Notes under the pieces: model-generated
What the model was told of the DNA's origin: nothing
The model's input: only the letters and a program-made list of their open reading frames with translations
Databases searched by the model: none
Shown: positions 34,898 to 42,844 of the stretch, one piece after another
Position numbering within the stretch: the stretch's first letter is position 1
Layout: every line of letters starts with the position of its first letter
Assembly: GCA_963848415.1 (NCBI GenBank)
Contig: CAWKDN010000001.1
Coordinates: forward strand, 2,852,001 to 2,916,000
From: CAVQBC01 sp963848415
GTDB taxonomy: Bacteria; Actinomycetota; Thermoleophilia; Solirubrobacterales; Solirubrobacteraceae
DNA length: 64,000 nt
Direction: 5' to 3'
Position numbers and translations under genes: made by a program

Positions 34898-35322
34898 CAC
34901 GCGGCCGGGGCCGGCTCGCCGACCGCGCCGAGCTGGCGGAGCAGGGCGACGTCGTCGCGCACCGCCCAGTGCTCGGCCAGCCGGCCGTCGGCGATCCGGT
35001 AGAGGTGGACGTGGCGGACCGAGAACCGGCGCCCGGTCGCGGCGACGCCACCAAGCTCGCCGACGTGGCGCCCGCTCACGGTGGCGTGCAGCGCGACGAG
35101 GTCGCCGTCGGCGAGCACGTGATGGGGCTCGAAGGCGATGTCCGCGATCGCCTCGTTCAGCGTCCGGGCGGAGCCGTGCGCGCCCTCGATGCCGTAGCGG
35201 TTCTGCGCCATCGCCTCGTGGTTGATCCAGCTCGGGTGGATCAGCTCGTCGATGAGGGCCGGATCCCGGAAGATCTCCAGGCCCCGCATCACCAGCTCCT
35301 TGCGCTCGTCGTACATGCTCAC
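34897..35322 (-). CDS. SnoaL-like ester cyclase family protein
   Basis: A 141-residue protein of the SnoaL/NTF2-like fold. Recognisable features are the N-terminal helix (MRGLEIFRDPALIDELIHP), the SWINHEAM segment with His, a mid part FEPHHVLADGDLVALHATVSG and RHVHLYRIADGRLAEHWAVRD, which is typical of the SnoaL ester-cyclase family. Many such proteins are uncharacterised and some are enzymes on polyketides, so a catalytic role is not assured. The start is GTG 35322 or ATG 35316. It is divergent from the LAL regulator and is coupled to the downstream LuxR gene. Confidence 0.75.
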   Translation of the reverse strand: MSMYDERKELVMRGLEIFRDPALIDELIHPSWINHEAMAQNRYGIEGAHGSARTLNEAIADIAFEPHHVLADGDLVALHATVSGRHVGELGGVAATGRRFSVRHVHLYRIADGRLAEHWAVRDDVALLRQLGAVGEPAPAA

Positions 35323-35402
35323 TCGGTGTCCTGTTCTGCTCGCTTGACCGGTGGGTCAGGATCGTGGCGGCGCGGCGGCCGGCCCGCATCGATGAGACGA
35401 CC

Positions 35403-38249
35403 ATGAACTTTGCGCTCACCGACCCTGAGACGACGCTGCTCGAGCGCGGCGACGAGCTCGCCGGGATCGCCGCGGCGCTGGCGGCCGCGCCGGCCGGCGA
35501 CGGCAGCCTGATCGTCCTCGAGGGCCCGGCCGGGATCGGCAAGACGCGCCTCGCGGACGCCGCCCGCGAGCAGGCGCGGGCGGTCGGGATGACCGTCCTG
35601 TCGGCGCGCGGGAGCGAGCTCGAGCGCGGCTTCGGGTTCGGTATCGCCCGCCGGCTCTTCGAGCCCGTGCTCGCCGGAGCCGATGCCGACCTGCACGCCG
35701 CCCTGCTCGACGGGCCGGCGCGGCTGGCGGCGCCGGCGCTCGGCCTGGCCGGCGCCGCTCCCGCCGGCCCGCTCGCCCCGGCCGACCAGGAGACCCAGCA
35801 GGCGGTCGTCCACGGCCTGTACTGGCTGGCGGCCAACCTCGGCGCCCAGGGCCCGGCGCTGCTGGCGATCGACGACCTGCAGTGGGCCGACGAGCCGTCG
35901 CAGCGCTACCTGGCCTACCTCGCCCGCCGGCTGGAGGGCGCTGGGATCGCGCTGCTGGTGGCGCTGCGGCCGGCCGCGCCCGGCGAGGACCGCTCGCTCG
36001 TCGACGCACTGGTCGAGGAGGAGCGGGCGACGGTCCTGCGGCCCGCGCCGCTCAGCCCGGCGGCCGTCGGCGCGGTGGCCGCCGCCCGCCTGGGCGCGCC
36101 GGCCGACCCGGCCTTCGCCACCGCCTGCCACCACGCGACGGGCGGCAACGCGCTGCTCGTCTCAGAGCTGCTGCGCGCGCTGCGCGAGCAGGGCACGGCG
36201 CCGGACGCCGCGGGCGCGAGCGCGGTGGCCGGCATGGGCCCCGAGCGGGTGGCCCGCGCCGTCCGGCGCCGGATCGACGCCCTGCCCGCCGGCGCCGCGG
36301 AGCTCACGCGGGCGGTCGCGGTGCTCGGCGAGCCGGCGCCGCTGGACCTCGCGGCCCAGCTCGCCGGGATCGGCGACGTGACCGCGGTCGACGCCGTCAG
36401 CGGGCTGGCGGCGGCCGATGTGCTCGAGGACGGCCTGCCGCTGCGCTTCCGCCATCCGGTCGTGCGCGAGGCGGTCGCGGGGGGAATGCCGGCCGTCGAG
36501 TGGGCCGCCGCCCACGGCGCCGCCGCCCGGCTGGTCGCCGCGCGCCACGCCCCGCCGGCCGAGGTCGCGGCCCACCTGCTCGCCGCCGCGCCGGCGGCCG
36601 ACCCCTGGGTCGTCGAGCGCCTGCGCGAGGCGGGGCGCGAGGCGCGCGCGCAGGGCGCGCCGGAGCAGGCCGCCGCCTACCTGACCCGGGCCCTCGCCGA
36701 GCCGCCGCCGGCGGACGCCCGGCTCGCCGTCTCGCACGAGCTCGGGGCCGCGCAGCTGGCGGCCGGCCGCGACGAGGGCGTCGGGAACATGCAGGGTGCG
36801 ATCGCGCTCGCCGAGGATCCGCGCGACCGCGCCCGCCTGGCACTCGAGCTGGGCGACTGGCTCTTCCGGACGCTGCGCGGCGCCGAGGCCGCGACGATCG
36901 TGCGCCGCGCGCTCGCCGATCTCGGCGACGCCGACCGGGAGCTGGGCCTGCTGCTCGAGGGCCTGCTGGCGGAGGGCGTGCGGATGGACCTCGGGGTGGG
37001 CGGCGACGAGGTCGAGACGCTGCGCCGGCGCGCCGCCGGGCTGGCGGGCGAGACACCGGCCGAGCGCTACGTGCTCGCGCTCGTCGCGAACGTGGCCTCC
37101 AACGACACGGCGGCCGACCACGCGCGCGTGACCGAGCTGACGATGGCCTCCGCCGCCGACGTCGGCCGCCTGCTCGGCTCCCCGGACACCGGCATCGCGT
37201 CCAACCTGATCCGGGCCGGGCGCTTCGAGCAGGCCGAGGCGTTCATCGCCGGCCGGGTCGAGCTCAACCGCCGCGAGGGGCGCGTCGCCTCCTACGCGCT
37301 GATGCTCAACCTGCGCGGCTGGCTGAAGCTCGAGCGCGGCGACCTGGCGGCCGCCGAGGCCGACCTGCGCTCGGCGCTCGAGCTGACCGAGGAGCTCGGC
37401 GGCCCGGCCGGGTTCCTGGGGGCGATGCTCGCGCTCGTCCTGGCCGAGCAGGGGCGGCTCGAAGAGGCCGAGCGCATGCTTGTCGACCACGGGATGGACG
37501 GGCCGGTGCCCGAGCACCAGGTGTTCAACCTGGTCCTCTACGGGCGGGCGAGGGTCCGAGCCGCTCAGGGCCGCCGACGAGAGGCGCTGGCCGACGCGCT
37601 GGAGGTCGGGCGCCGCTACGAGCGCTTGGGCATCCGGCGGGCCGTGCCGGCCTGGCGGTCGCTGGCGGCGCTGCAGCTGCACGCCGAGGGTGACGCCGAG
37701 CGGGCACGGTCCTTGGTCGAGGAAGAGCTCGTCCTGGCCGAGCGCTGGGGGACGCCGATGGCGATCGGGATCGCGCTGCGCGGCGCCGGGCTGCTCGACG
37801 GCGACGCCGGCCGGCTGGCGGAGGCGGTGGAGGTCCTCGAGGCCTCGCCCGGGAAGCTCGAGCTGGCGCGCTCCCGGGTCGAGCTCGGCGCCGCGATGCG
37901 CCGCGGCGGCCGCCGCGCCGACGCGCGCGGCCCGCTGCGAGCCGGCATGGACCTCGCGGACGCCTGCGGCGCGGCGGGGCTCGCCGAGCGTGCTCGCGAG
38001 GAGCTGCGCGCGACCGGCGCCCGCCCGCGGCGCCTGGCGCTCTCGGGTGCCCAGGCGCTGACGGCCGGCGAGCGCCGCGTCGCCGAGCTGGCCGCCGGCG
38101 GGCTCACCAACCGGCGCATCGCCCAGGAGCTGTTCGTCACCACCGCGACGGTCGAGACGCACCTGCGCCACGTCTTCCAGAAGCTCGACATCGGCTCCCG
38201 CGGCCAGCTCGCCGCGGCGCTCACGGCCCCGCGCGCTCCCTCGACCTGA
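35403..38249 (+). CDS. Large ATP-binding LuxR-family regulator (LAL type)
   Basis: A 948-residue transcription regulator of the LAL type: an N-terminal AAA/NACHT-like ATPase, a long helical-repeat middle and a C-terminal LuxR DNA-binding domain. Walker A is GPAGIGKTR near residue 41, Walker B AIDDLQWADEPS near 155. The middle (residues about 400-850) is Ala/Glu/Leu-rich and looks TPR-like. The HTH reads LTAGERRVAELAAGGLTNRR and TVETHLRHVFQKLDI. The ATG at 35403 starts 80 bases from the divergent SnoaL-like gene. LAL proteins usually activate nearby genes in response to a small molecule; the motif GGTCAGGAnnG flanks it (35354, 38270, 38311). Confidence 0.85.
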   Translation: MNFALTDPETTLLERGDELAGIAAALAAAPAGDGSLIVLEGPAGIGKTRLADAAREQARAVGMTVLSARGSELERGFGFGIARRLFEPVLAGADADLHAALLDGPARLAAPALGLAGAAPAGPLAPADQETQQAVVHGLYWLAANLGAQGPALLAIDDLQWADEPSQRYLAYLARRLEGAGIALLVALRPAAPGEDRSLVDALVEEERATVLRPAPLSPAAVGAVAAARLGAPADPAFATACHHATGGNALLVSELLRALREQGTAPDAAGASAVAGMGPERVARAVRRRIDALPAGAAELTRAVAVLGEPAPLDLAAQLAGIGDVTAVDAVSGLAAADVLEDGLPLRFRHPVVREAVAGGMPAVEWAAAHGAAARLVAARHAPPAEVAAHLLAAAPAADPWVVERLREAGREARAQGAPEQAAAYLTRALAEPPPADARLAVSHELGAAQLAAGRDEGVGNMQGAIALAEDPRDRARLALELGDWLFRTLRGAEAATIVRRALADLGDADRELGLLLEGLLAEGVRMDLGVGGDEVETLRRRAAGLAGETPAERYVLALVANVASNDTAADHARVTELTMASAADVGRLLGSPDTGIASNLIRAGRFEQAEAFIAGRVELNRREGRVASYALMLNLRGWLKLERGDLAAAEADLRSALELTEELGGPAGFLGAMLALVLAEQGRLEEAERMLVDHGMDGPVPEHQVFNLVLYGRARVRAAQGRRREALADALEVGRRYERLGIRRAVPAWRSLAALQLHAEGDAERARSLVEEELVLAERWGTPMAIGIALRGAGLLDGDAGRLAEAVEVLEASPGKLELARSRVELGAAMRRGGRRADARGPLRAGMDLADACGAAGLAERAREELRATGARPRRLALSGAQALTAGERRVAELAAGGLTNRRIAQELFVTTATVETHLRHVFQKLDIGSRGQLAAALTAPRAPST

Positions 38250-38253
38250 TCGA

Positions 38254-38285
38254 TCAACCCCCCTCGATCGGTCAGGAGGGGTTGA
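38254..38285. terminator. Hairpin immediately downstream of the LAL regulator
   Basis: TCAACCCCCCT (38254-38264) and AGGAGGGGTTGA (38274-38285) form an 11-base stem with one bulge and a 9-base loop, 4 bases after the LAL stop. There is no T run. The right arm overlaps the -35 of the next promoter, so it might also be regulatory. Confidence 0.5.
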
Positions 38286-38310
38286 CACCGGCCGCTCGGG
38301 CGGGTCGAAT
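38282..38310 (+). promoter_or_regulatory. Sigma-70-like promoter of the peptidoglycan-binding protein gene
   Basis: A perfect TTGACA (38282-38287), a 17-base spacer and TCGAAT (38305-38310). It is among the best -35/-10 pairs I can see in the window. GGTCAGGACCG at 38311-38321 directly follows and could be an operator near the transcription start. Confidence 0.65.
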
Positions 38311-38373
38311 GGTCAGGACCGATCGGCGGTGGGCAGGCGACCGATCTTCCTCATCCCCCACAGAGGAGCAGGC

Positions 38374-38823
38374 ATGTCCACCACCGCGATCCAGCCGTTC
38401 CCCATCGTCCGGCGCGGCGAGCACGGCCACCCCATCAGGACGCTGCAGCACCTGCTGCGCGCCCGCGGCCAGCACGTCGACGTCGACGGCACCTTCGGGC
38501 CGATGACCCAGAGCGCGGTCAGGAGCTTCCAGCAGGCCAAGCACCTGGCGGTCGACGGCGTGGTCGGGCCGAAGACCTGGTCGGCGCTGATCGTCACCGT
38601 CCGGCGCGGCGACGACGGCGACGCGGTGCGCGGCGTCCAGGAGGAGTTCCAGTTCCGCAACGGCTCCGGCGACCCCACGATCGGAGTACAGATCGACGGC
38701 ATCTTCGGCCCGCAGACCGAGCACGCCGTGCGCGGCTTCCAGGACGCCCTCGGCCTCGCAGTGGACGGGATCGTCGGCCCGCTGACCTGGCGCGCCCTGG
38801 TGAGCGGGATGCTGTCCTTCTAG
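38374..38823 (+). CDS. Protein with two peptidoglycan-binding (PG_binding_1) repeats
   Basis: A 149-residue protein made almost entirely of two PG_binding_1 repeats. The first includes TLQHLLRARGQHVDVDGTFG and TQSAVRSFQQAKHLAVDGVVG; the second has AVRGVQEEFQFRN, VQIDGIFGPQTEHAVRGFQ and AVDGIVGPLTWRAL. There is no signal peptide, transmembrane segment or catalytic domain, so export is unclear. A Shine-Dalgarno-like AGAGGAG lies upstream of the ATG at 38374. It has its own promoter and could be under the adjacent LAL regulator. Its stop shares CTAG with the convergent gene. Confidence 0.85.
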   Translation: MSTTAIQPFPIVRRGEHGHPIRTLQHLLRARGQHVDVDGTFGPMTQSAVRSFQQAKHLAVDGVVGPKTWSALIVTVRRGDDGDAVRGVQEEFQFRNGSGDPTIGVQIDGIFGPQTEHAVRGFQDALGLAVDGIVGPLTWRALVSGMLSF

Positions 38824-39476
38824 CCCACAAACGCCCGGTGGCCGAAGCGCTTGGCGGCGGCGTCCCAGTCGCCGCCGAGTCGCTCCACGAAGGCCTTGGC
38901 CACCGGCGCGTCGGCGAGCCCCACGATCAGCACCAGCGCGCCGTCCTGGGTGACCGAGCCGCCGAACAGCGTCGTCTGCGCCTGCTCGTCGGCCACCAGC
39001 GCGTCGCGGAAGCTGACCGCGTCGATGCCCGGCACGGTGACCTCCACCGCGTCGATCGGGCCTGAACCGCCCTCGGGATAGTCGAAGGTCAGCACCGACT
39101 GCTGGCCGAAGCGCACCCGGATGCTCTCGGCGATGTCGCCGAGCTCGCGCACCGACACGTGGTCGACGTCGAAGTCGCGCGAGCGCTCGAGCGTCGCCGA
39201 CTGCAGGTCCTCGGACCAGAAGACGCCGTCGAGCAGCTGGGAGCCGCGCGGCACGCCGCCGCCGCGCCAGATCAGCTCGGTCGCGCGGCGCTCGAAGCCG
39301 CGCAGCTGCTTGTCCAGCCGCGGGTCGTCGGGGTCGGTGATCACGGCCGTGTTGTTGGTGGCGAAGATCTCGGCGTCGGGGAGCTGGGCGCCGAATGGAT
39401 GGGCGGCGGCCTCAGAGGCGCCGGCGCCGAGGGCGGCGGCGGTGAGCAGGACGGTGAGCGGTCGGTGGAGTCGCAT
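38820..39476 (-). CDS. Secreted protein of unknown function
   Basis: I do not recognise a family in this 218-residue protein. A signal peptide is clear (residues 1-25: MRLHRPLTVLLTAAALGAGA, then SEAAAHP with an AAA-H cleavage-type site). The mature part is mixed alpha/beta and has no cysteine, with notable stretches DAEIFATNNTAVITDPDDP, VRFGQQSVLTFDYPEGGSGP and LIVGLADAPVAKAFVERLGG. It is convergent with the peptidoglycan-binding gene, sharing CTAG stops. A non-coding repeat element lies about 100 bases upstream of its start. Confidence 0.7.
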   Translation of the reverse strand: MRLHRPLTVLLTAAALGAGASEAAAHPFGAQLPDAEIFATNNTAVITDPDDPRLDKQLRGFERRATELIWRGGGVPRGSQLLDGVFWSEDLQSATLERSRDFDVDHVSVRELGDIAESIRVRFGQQSVLTFDYPEGGSGPIDAVEVTVPGIDAVSFRDALVADEQAQTTLFGGSVTQDGALVLIVGLADAPVAKAFVERLGGDWDAAAKRFGHRAFVG

Positions 39477-39577
39477 GACCGGCAGTTCACGCCACCCGGT
39501 GTCCTGTGCGCCAGAGTCGGTCGTCCCGGCGGGTGCGGGAGGATCGGCCGCCCCGGCGGCGGCGGTTGCCGAACGTC

Positions 39578-39825
39578 AACCCGGCTGGTAAGGGTGGTGG
39601 GCGCCGCCGGAGGTGGTCGGTCCGGGGAGCGGCGGCGCGCCACCCGAGTCGACCGGGGCGACTTAGGCCCGCATACGATGCCGTTCTCGTCCCGGCCGAG
39701 CAAAGCAAGCGCCGACGCGCCAGAACCGTCCGCCGGTACGAGAACGGCATGTCCGACATGCGCTTCTCGTACCGCCCGAGCAAACCGCCCCCGCCGGCAC
39801 CCTCACCACCCTTACCAGCGGGGTT
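39578..39825. mobile_element. MITE-like non-coding element, copy 1
   Basis: A 248-base non-coding element in the 384-base gap between two minus-strand genes. The ends are 22-base inverted repeats differing at one position (39578-39599 and 39804-39825). Inside are a perfect 13-base inverted repeat (ATGCCGTTCTCGT at 39678-39690, reverse at 39738-39750) and a 37-base near-palindrome (39736-39772). No open reading frame of note and no transposase. A related copy lies at about 60211-60435. I see no target-site duplication. It may be a miniature inverted-repeat element or a REP-type palindromic repeat. Confidence 0.6.
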
Positions 39826-39860
39826 TCCGCCGGCCCCGGCACCGCGACCGACCGGAGGGC

Positions 39861-40808
39861 TCAGCCCGAGAACGGGCCCTTGCGCCCCAGCTCCGCCCCG
39901 AGCCGCTGGTAGGCGTCGAGGCCGACCTCGGCACCGAAGAGGAACGGCAGCGTCACCACCGGCGCGCCCGCGTCGCGGCGCAGGCGCCGCACGTGCGCGC
40001 GCTGGGCGCGGGCGCGCTCGTGCTCGGTCAGGGCCGCCGCGAGCGCCGCGCGCGCCTCCGGATGATGGCCGTTGACCGAGGCCTCGCGCATGCGGGACGC
40101 CTCGTCGTTGGAGAAGCGGTCGGGGAAGACGCCGTTGACGACCACGGCGTCGAGTCCGAGCCCGACCACCTGCCGCAGCCGCTCGCCCAGCTCGAGCGTC
40201 TCGTTGACGGGCATCTCCTCGGGCAGCGCGACCGCGACGTAGCCTGTCTGCGCCGGGTCGGCCAGCATGTCGCGGACCTTGAAGGCCTGGCGGCGGATCG
40301 GGCCGACGCGGGCGATCTCGCCGTAGGTCTGCGGCGTGGCGAGCATCGCGATCCCGTGCCCCGAGGCCGGCGCGTCGACGATCACCAGGTCGTAGGTGCG
40401 GTTGCGCCGGTCCCAGCGCTCGGGCTGGGCGAGCTCCCACACCTTGGCGATGGTGATCAGCTCCTTCGCGCCCGGCGCGGCGGCCACGAAGTACCCGAAC
40501 GCCTGCGAGCGGGTGAGCAGCTTGAGCGCGCTGCCGCCGAGCTGGCGGCCGAGCCACTCCACCAGCGCCTGGGTGGGGTCGATCCCGATCGCCCACAGGT
40601 TCGGCGCCAGCTGGACCTCGGTCTCGCTGCGCACGCCCTCGCGCTGGAACGCGCGCGAGACGCGATCCTGCTCGGCGACCTCGCAGACGATCGTGCGCCG
40701 CCCGGTCGCGGCCGCGGCGATCCCCAGCGAGGCGGCCACCGTCGTCTTGCCGACCCCGCCCTTGCCGGTGACGTAGAGCAAACGCTTGTCGAGCAGCATG
40801 GCGGCCAT
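39861..40808 (-). CDS. ArsA/GET3 family ATPase
   Basis: P-loop ATPase of the ArsA/GET3/anion-transporter family, 315 residues from the ATG at 40808 (ATG 40799 is also possible). The deviant Walker A GKGGVGKTTVAASLG is near residue 13 and the switch region reads IVDAPASGHGIAML. Only one half of the tandem ArsA layout is present, as in many actinobacterial homologs. No arsR, arsB or arsC is nearby, so arsenic transport is unlikely; a role in tail-anchored protein or other cargo handling would be inference. It is divergent from the phytoene/squalene synthase with 15 bases between the starts. Confidence 0.85.
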   Translation of the reverse strand: MAAMLLDKRLLYVTGKGGVGKTTVAASLGIAAAATGRRTIVCEVAEQDRVSRAFQREGVRSETEVQLAPNLWAIGIDPTQALVEWLGRQLGGSALKLLTRSQAFGYFVAAAPGAKELITIAKVWELAQPERWDRRNRTYDLVIVDAPASGHGIAMLATPQTYGEIARVGPIRRQAFKVRDMLADPAQTGYVAVALPEEMPVNETLELGERLRQVVGLGLDAVVVNGVFPDRFSNDEASRMREASVNGHHPEARAALAAALTEHERARAQRAHVRRLRRDAGAPVVTLPFLFGAEVGLDAYQRLGAELGRKGPFSG

Positions 40809-40823
40809 GGCGATCGGACTAGC

Positions 40824-41696
40824 ATGACGCCTCGGAGGATGGATCCGGTCCTGGAGAGCTCGTACGAGACGTGCCGCCGCCTGCAGCGCCGGCACGATCC
40901 GACGTACTACTGGGCGACGCGCCGCCTGCCCGCCGACGTGCGGCCCGCGACCCACGCGGTGTACGGCTACGTGCGCGTCGCGGACGAGATCGTCGACGGG
41001 CCGCGGCGGCCGCCGAGCCCGGACGCGCGGCGCGCCGCGCTGGACGCGTGGGAGGCCGAGCTCGACCGCGGGCTGGCCAACGGCGGTGGCGGAGTCCACC
41101 CCGTCGTCGGCGCGCTGGTGGACGCCGGCCGGCGCCACAGCCTGCCGCTCTCAGAGCTCGAGATCTACATGCGCTCGATGCGGATCGACTGCGCGCCGGT
41201 GCGGATCGCGACCGACGAGGCGCTCGACGCCTACATGGACGGCTCGGCCGGCTCGGTCGGGCGCATCATGGCGCCGCTGCTCGGCGTGCCCGGGCGCTAC
41301 CACGCGGACGTCGGGCGGCTCGGGCTCGCCTTCCAGCTGACGAACTTCCTGCGCGACGTACGCGAGGACTACGCGCTGGACCGCATCTACCTGCCCGCCG
41401 ACGGGCTCGCAGCCCACGGCGTCGTCGAGCAGGACCTGGCGCGGCCGACCGCCACGCCCGGGCTGCGGGCGCTCGTGGCCGAGGAGGTGCGCCGCGCCCG
41501 CGCGCTGTTCGCCGGCGCCGAGGCGGCGATCGCCGCCGCGCCGGCGGCCGTACGACCCGGCATGCGCCTCGCCTGCGCCGCCTACCGCCGCGTACTGCAG
41601 AGCATCGAGCGCGCCGACGGCGACGTGCTCGGCCGCACCGCGGGGCTGCGCGCGTGGCAACTGCCCGGCGTGCTCGCCGGCGCCCTGCGCCGATGA
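40824..41696 (+). CDS. Phytoene/squalene synthase family protein
   Basis: Trans-isoprenyl diphosphate synthase, head-to-head condensation to phytoene or squalene; 290 residues from ATG 40824 (ATG 40839 is an alternative). The two Asp-rich motifs are VADEIVDGP near residue 55 and NFLRDVREDYALDRIYLP near 175. Product choice cannot be read from sequence. The 3' end overlaps the flavoprotein gene (ATGA), which fits an isoprenoid or carotenoid operon, although no crtI-type desaturase is seen here. Confidence 0.85.
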   Translation: MTPRRMDPVLESSYETCRRLQRRHDPTYYWATRRLPADVRPATHAVYGYVRVADEIVDGPRRPPSPDARRAALDAWEAELDRGLANGGGGVHPVVGALVDAGRRHSLPLSELEIYMRSMRIDCAPVRIATDEALDAYMDGSAGSVGRIMAPLLGVPGRYHADVGRLGLAFQLTNFLRDVREDYALDRIYLPADGLAAHGVVEQDLARPTATPGLRALVAEEVRRARALFAGAEAAIAAAPAAVRPGMRLACAAYRRVLQSIERADGDVLGRTAGLRAWQLPGVLAGALRR

Positions 41697-42844
41697 CCAG
41701 GCGCGCGACGTTGCGCGGCGCCGAGCGCACGCCGCTCGGTGGCGAGGCCGCCCGCGCCGACGTCCTCGTCTGCGGCGCGAGCTTCGGCGGGCTGGCCGTC
41801 GCGCGCGAGCTGGCCGGCAGTGGCGCCGACGTGCTCGTCGTCGACCGCTACGAGATCGGCGAGCGGGCCACCTCGGCTTGCGCGGCGCCGACCGAGTGGC
41901 TGGAGGCGATGGGCGTCGAGCGCGCGATCCGCCAGGAGATCCCGTGCATGGCCTTCCACACCCCGGACGGCGCGGCTCGTCACCGGCTGCCGTGGAGCTG
42001 GTCGTCGTTCGACTACCGCGAGCTGTGCCTCGCCCTGTGGGAGCAGTGCGACGGCGCGCGCTTCGAGGTCGCCAAGGTCGGCGGCGTCGCCGCGCGCGAC
42101 GCGGCCGGCGCGCTGACGGTCGCCACCGACCGCGGGCCGCTGAGCGCTCCGCTGGTGGTGGACGCGCTCGGCTGGCGCCGCGTGCTGGGCGACGGTGCCA
42201 ACGTCCAGCCGCCCGACGCCCGCATCTCGCGCGGGCTCGAGGTCCACCCGCACGGCTCGGGCACCGACCTCGACGTCTGGATCGACCGCTCCGTGATCCG
42301 CCGGGGCTACGCCTGGTCGGTGCCCGCCGCCGGCGAGCAGCGCGTCGGCGTCGGCTCCTATGAGCCGCGCGACCACGTCAAGGAGCCCACCCGCGACATG
42401 GCCCGCCGGCTCGACGTGCCGGCCGTCCGCTACCAGGGCAACTGGTTCCCGCACCGGCTGCGGGCCGCCACGGAGGGCGAGGTGTTCTTCGTGGGCGACA
42501 GCGCCGGGCACTGCCTGCCGCTGTCGGGCGAGGGGATCCGCACCGCCTTCTACTTCGGCATCGCCTGCGGGCGGGAGCTGCGCGGCGTGCTCGCGGCAGA
42601 GCAGACGCGGGCCCAGGCGCTCGCCGCCTACGGGCGCTTCTCCGCGCGCCACCGCCCGGCCTTCGAGTGGGCGTTGACGCTGCAGCGCGTGCTGCCGGCG
42701 CTGCCGCCGCGCCTGCTGACCGCGCTGCTGGCCGTGATGGGGCGCCGGCGGCTGTGCGACCGGGCGTTCGGGTGGTACCTGCGGCAGGCGGATCCGGCGT
42801 TCGCCCGCGCGGGCACCAGGCTTACGGCACGATCACCAGCTTGA
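41693..42844 (+). CDS. FAD-dependent oxidoreductase, geranylgeranyl-reductase-like
   Basis: Flavoprotein of 383 residues in the group of geranylgeranyl reductases and related monooxygenases. The FAD loop VLVCGASFGGLAVARELAGSG (21 residues, so quoted in parts) lies near residue 21; the family GDSAGHCLPLSGEGIRTA motif, with Gly-Asp binding the FAD, is near 265. Position right after the phytoene/squalene synthase with a 4-base overlap suggests a joint role in isoprenoid reduction or oxidation. The 3' end overlaps the convergent MDR gene by 23 bases. Confidence 0.8.
   Translation: MTRRATLRGAERTPLGGEAARADVLVCGASFGGLAVARELAGSGADVLVVDRYEIGERATSACAAPTEWLEAMGVERAIRQEIPCMAFHTPDGAARHRLPWSWSSFDYRELCLALWEQCDGARFEVAKVGGVAARDAAGALTVATDRGPLSAPLVVDALGWRRVLGDGANVQPPDARISRGLEVHPHGSGTDLDVWIDRSVIRRGYAWSVPAAGEQRVGVGSYEPRDHVKEPTRDMARRLDVPAVRYQGNWFPHRLRAATEGEVFFVGDSAGHCLPLSGEGIRTAFYFGIACGRELRGVLAAEQTRAQALAAYGRFSARHRPAFEWALTLQRVLPALPPRLLTALLAVMGRRRLCDRAFGWYLRQADPAFARAGTRLTARSPA

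Noticed and set aside
37000..38000. A second gene in another frame inside the LAL regulator
   Set aside because: The alternative frames have low-complexity Arg/Ala/Pro composition; the LAL frame has continuous amphipathic repeats.
39861..40808. Arsenic-resistance operon
   Set aside because: The ArsA-like ATPase has no arsB, arsC, arsD or arsR near it.
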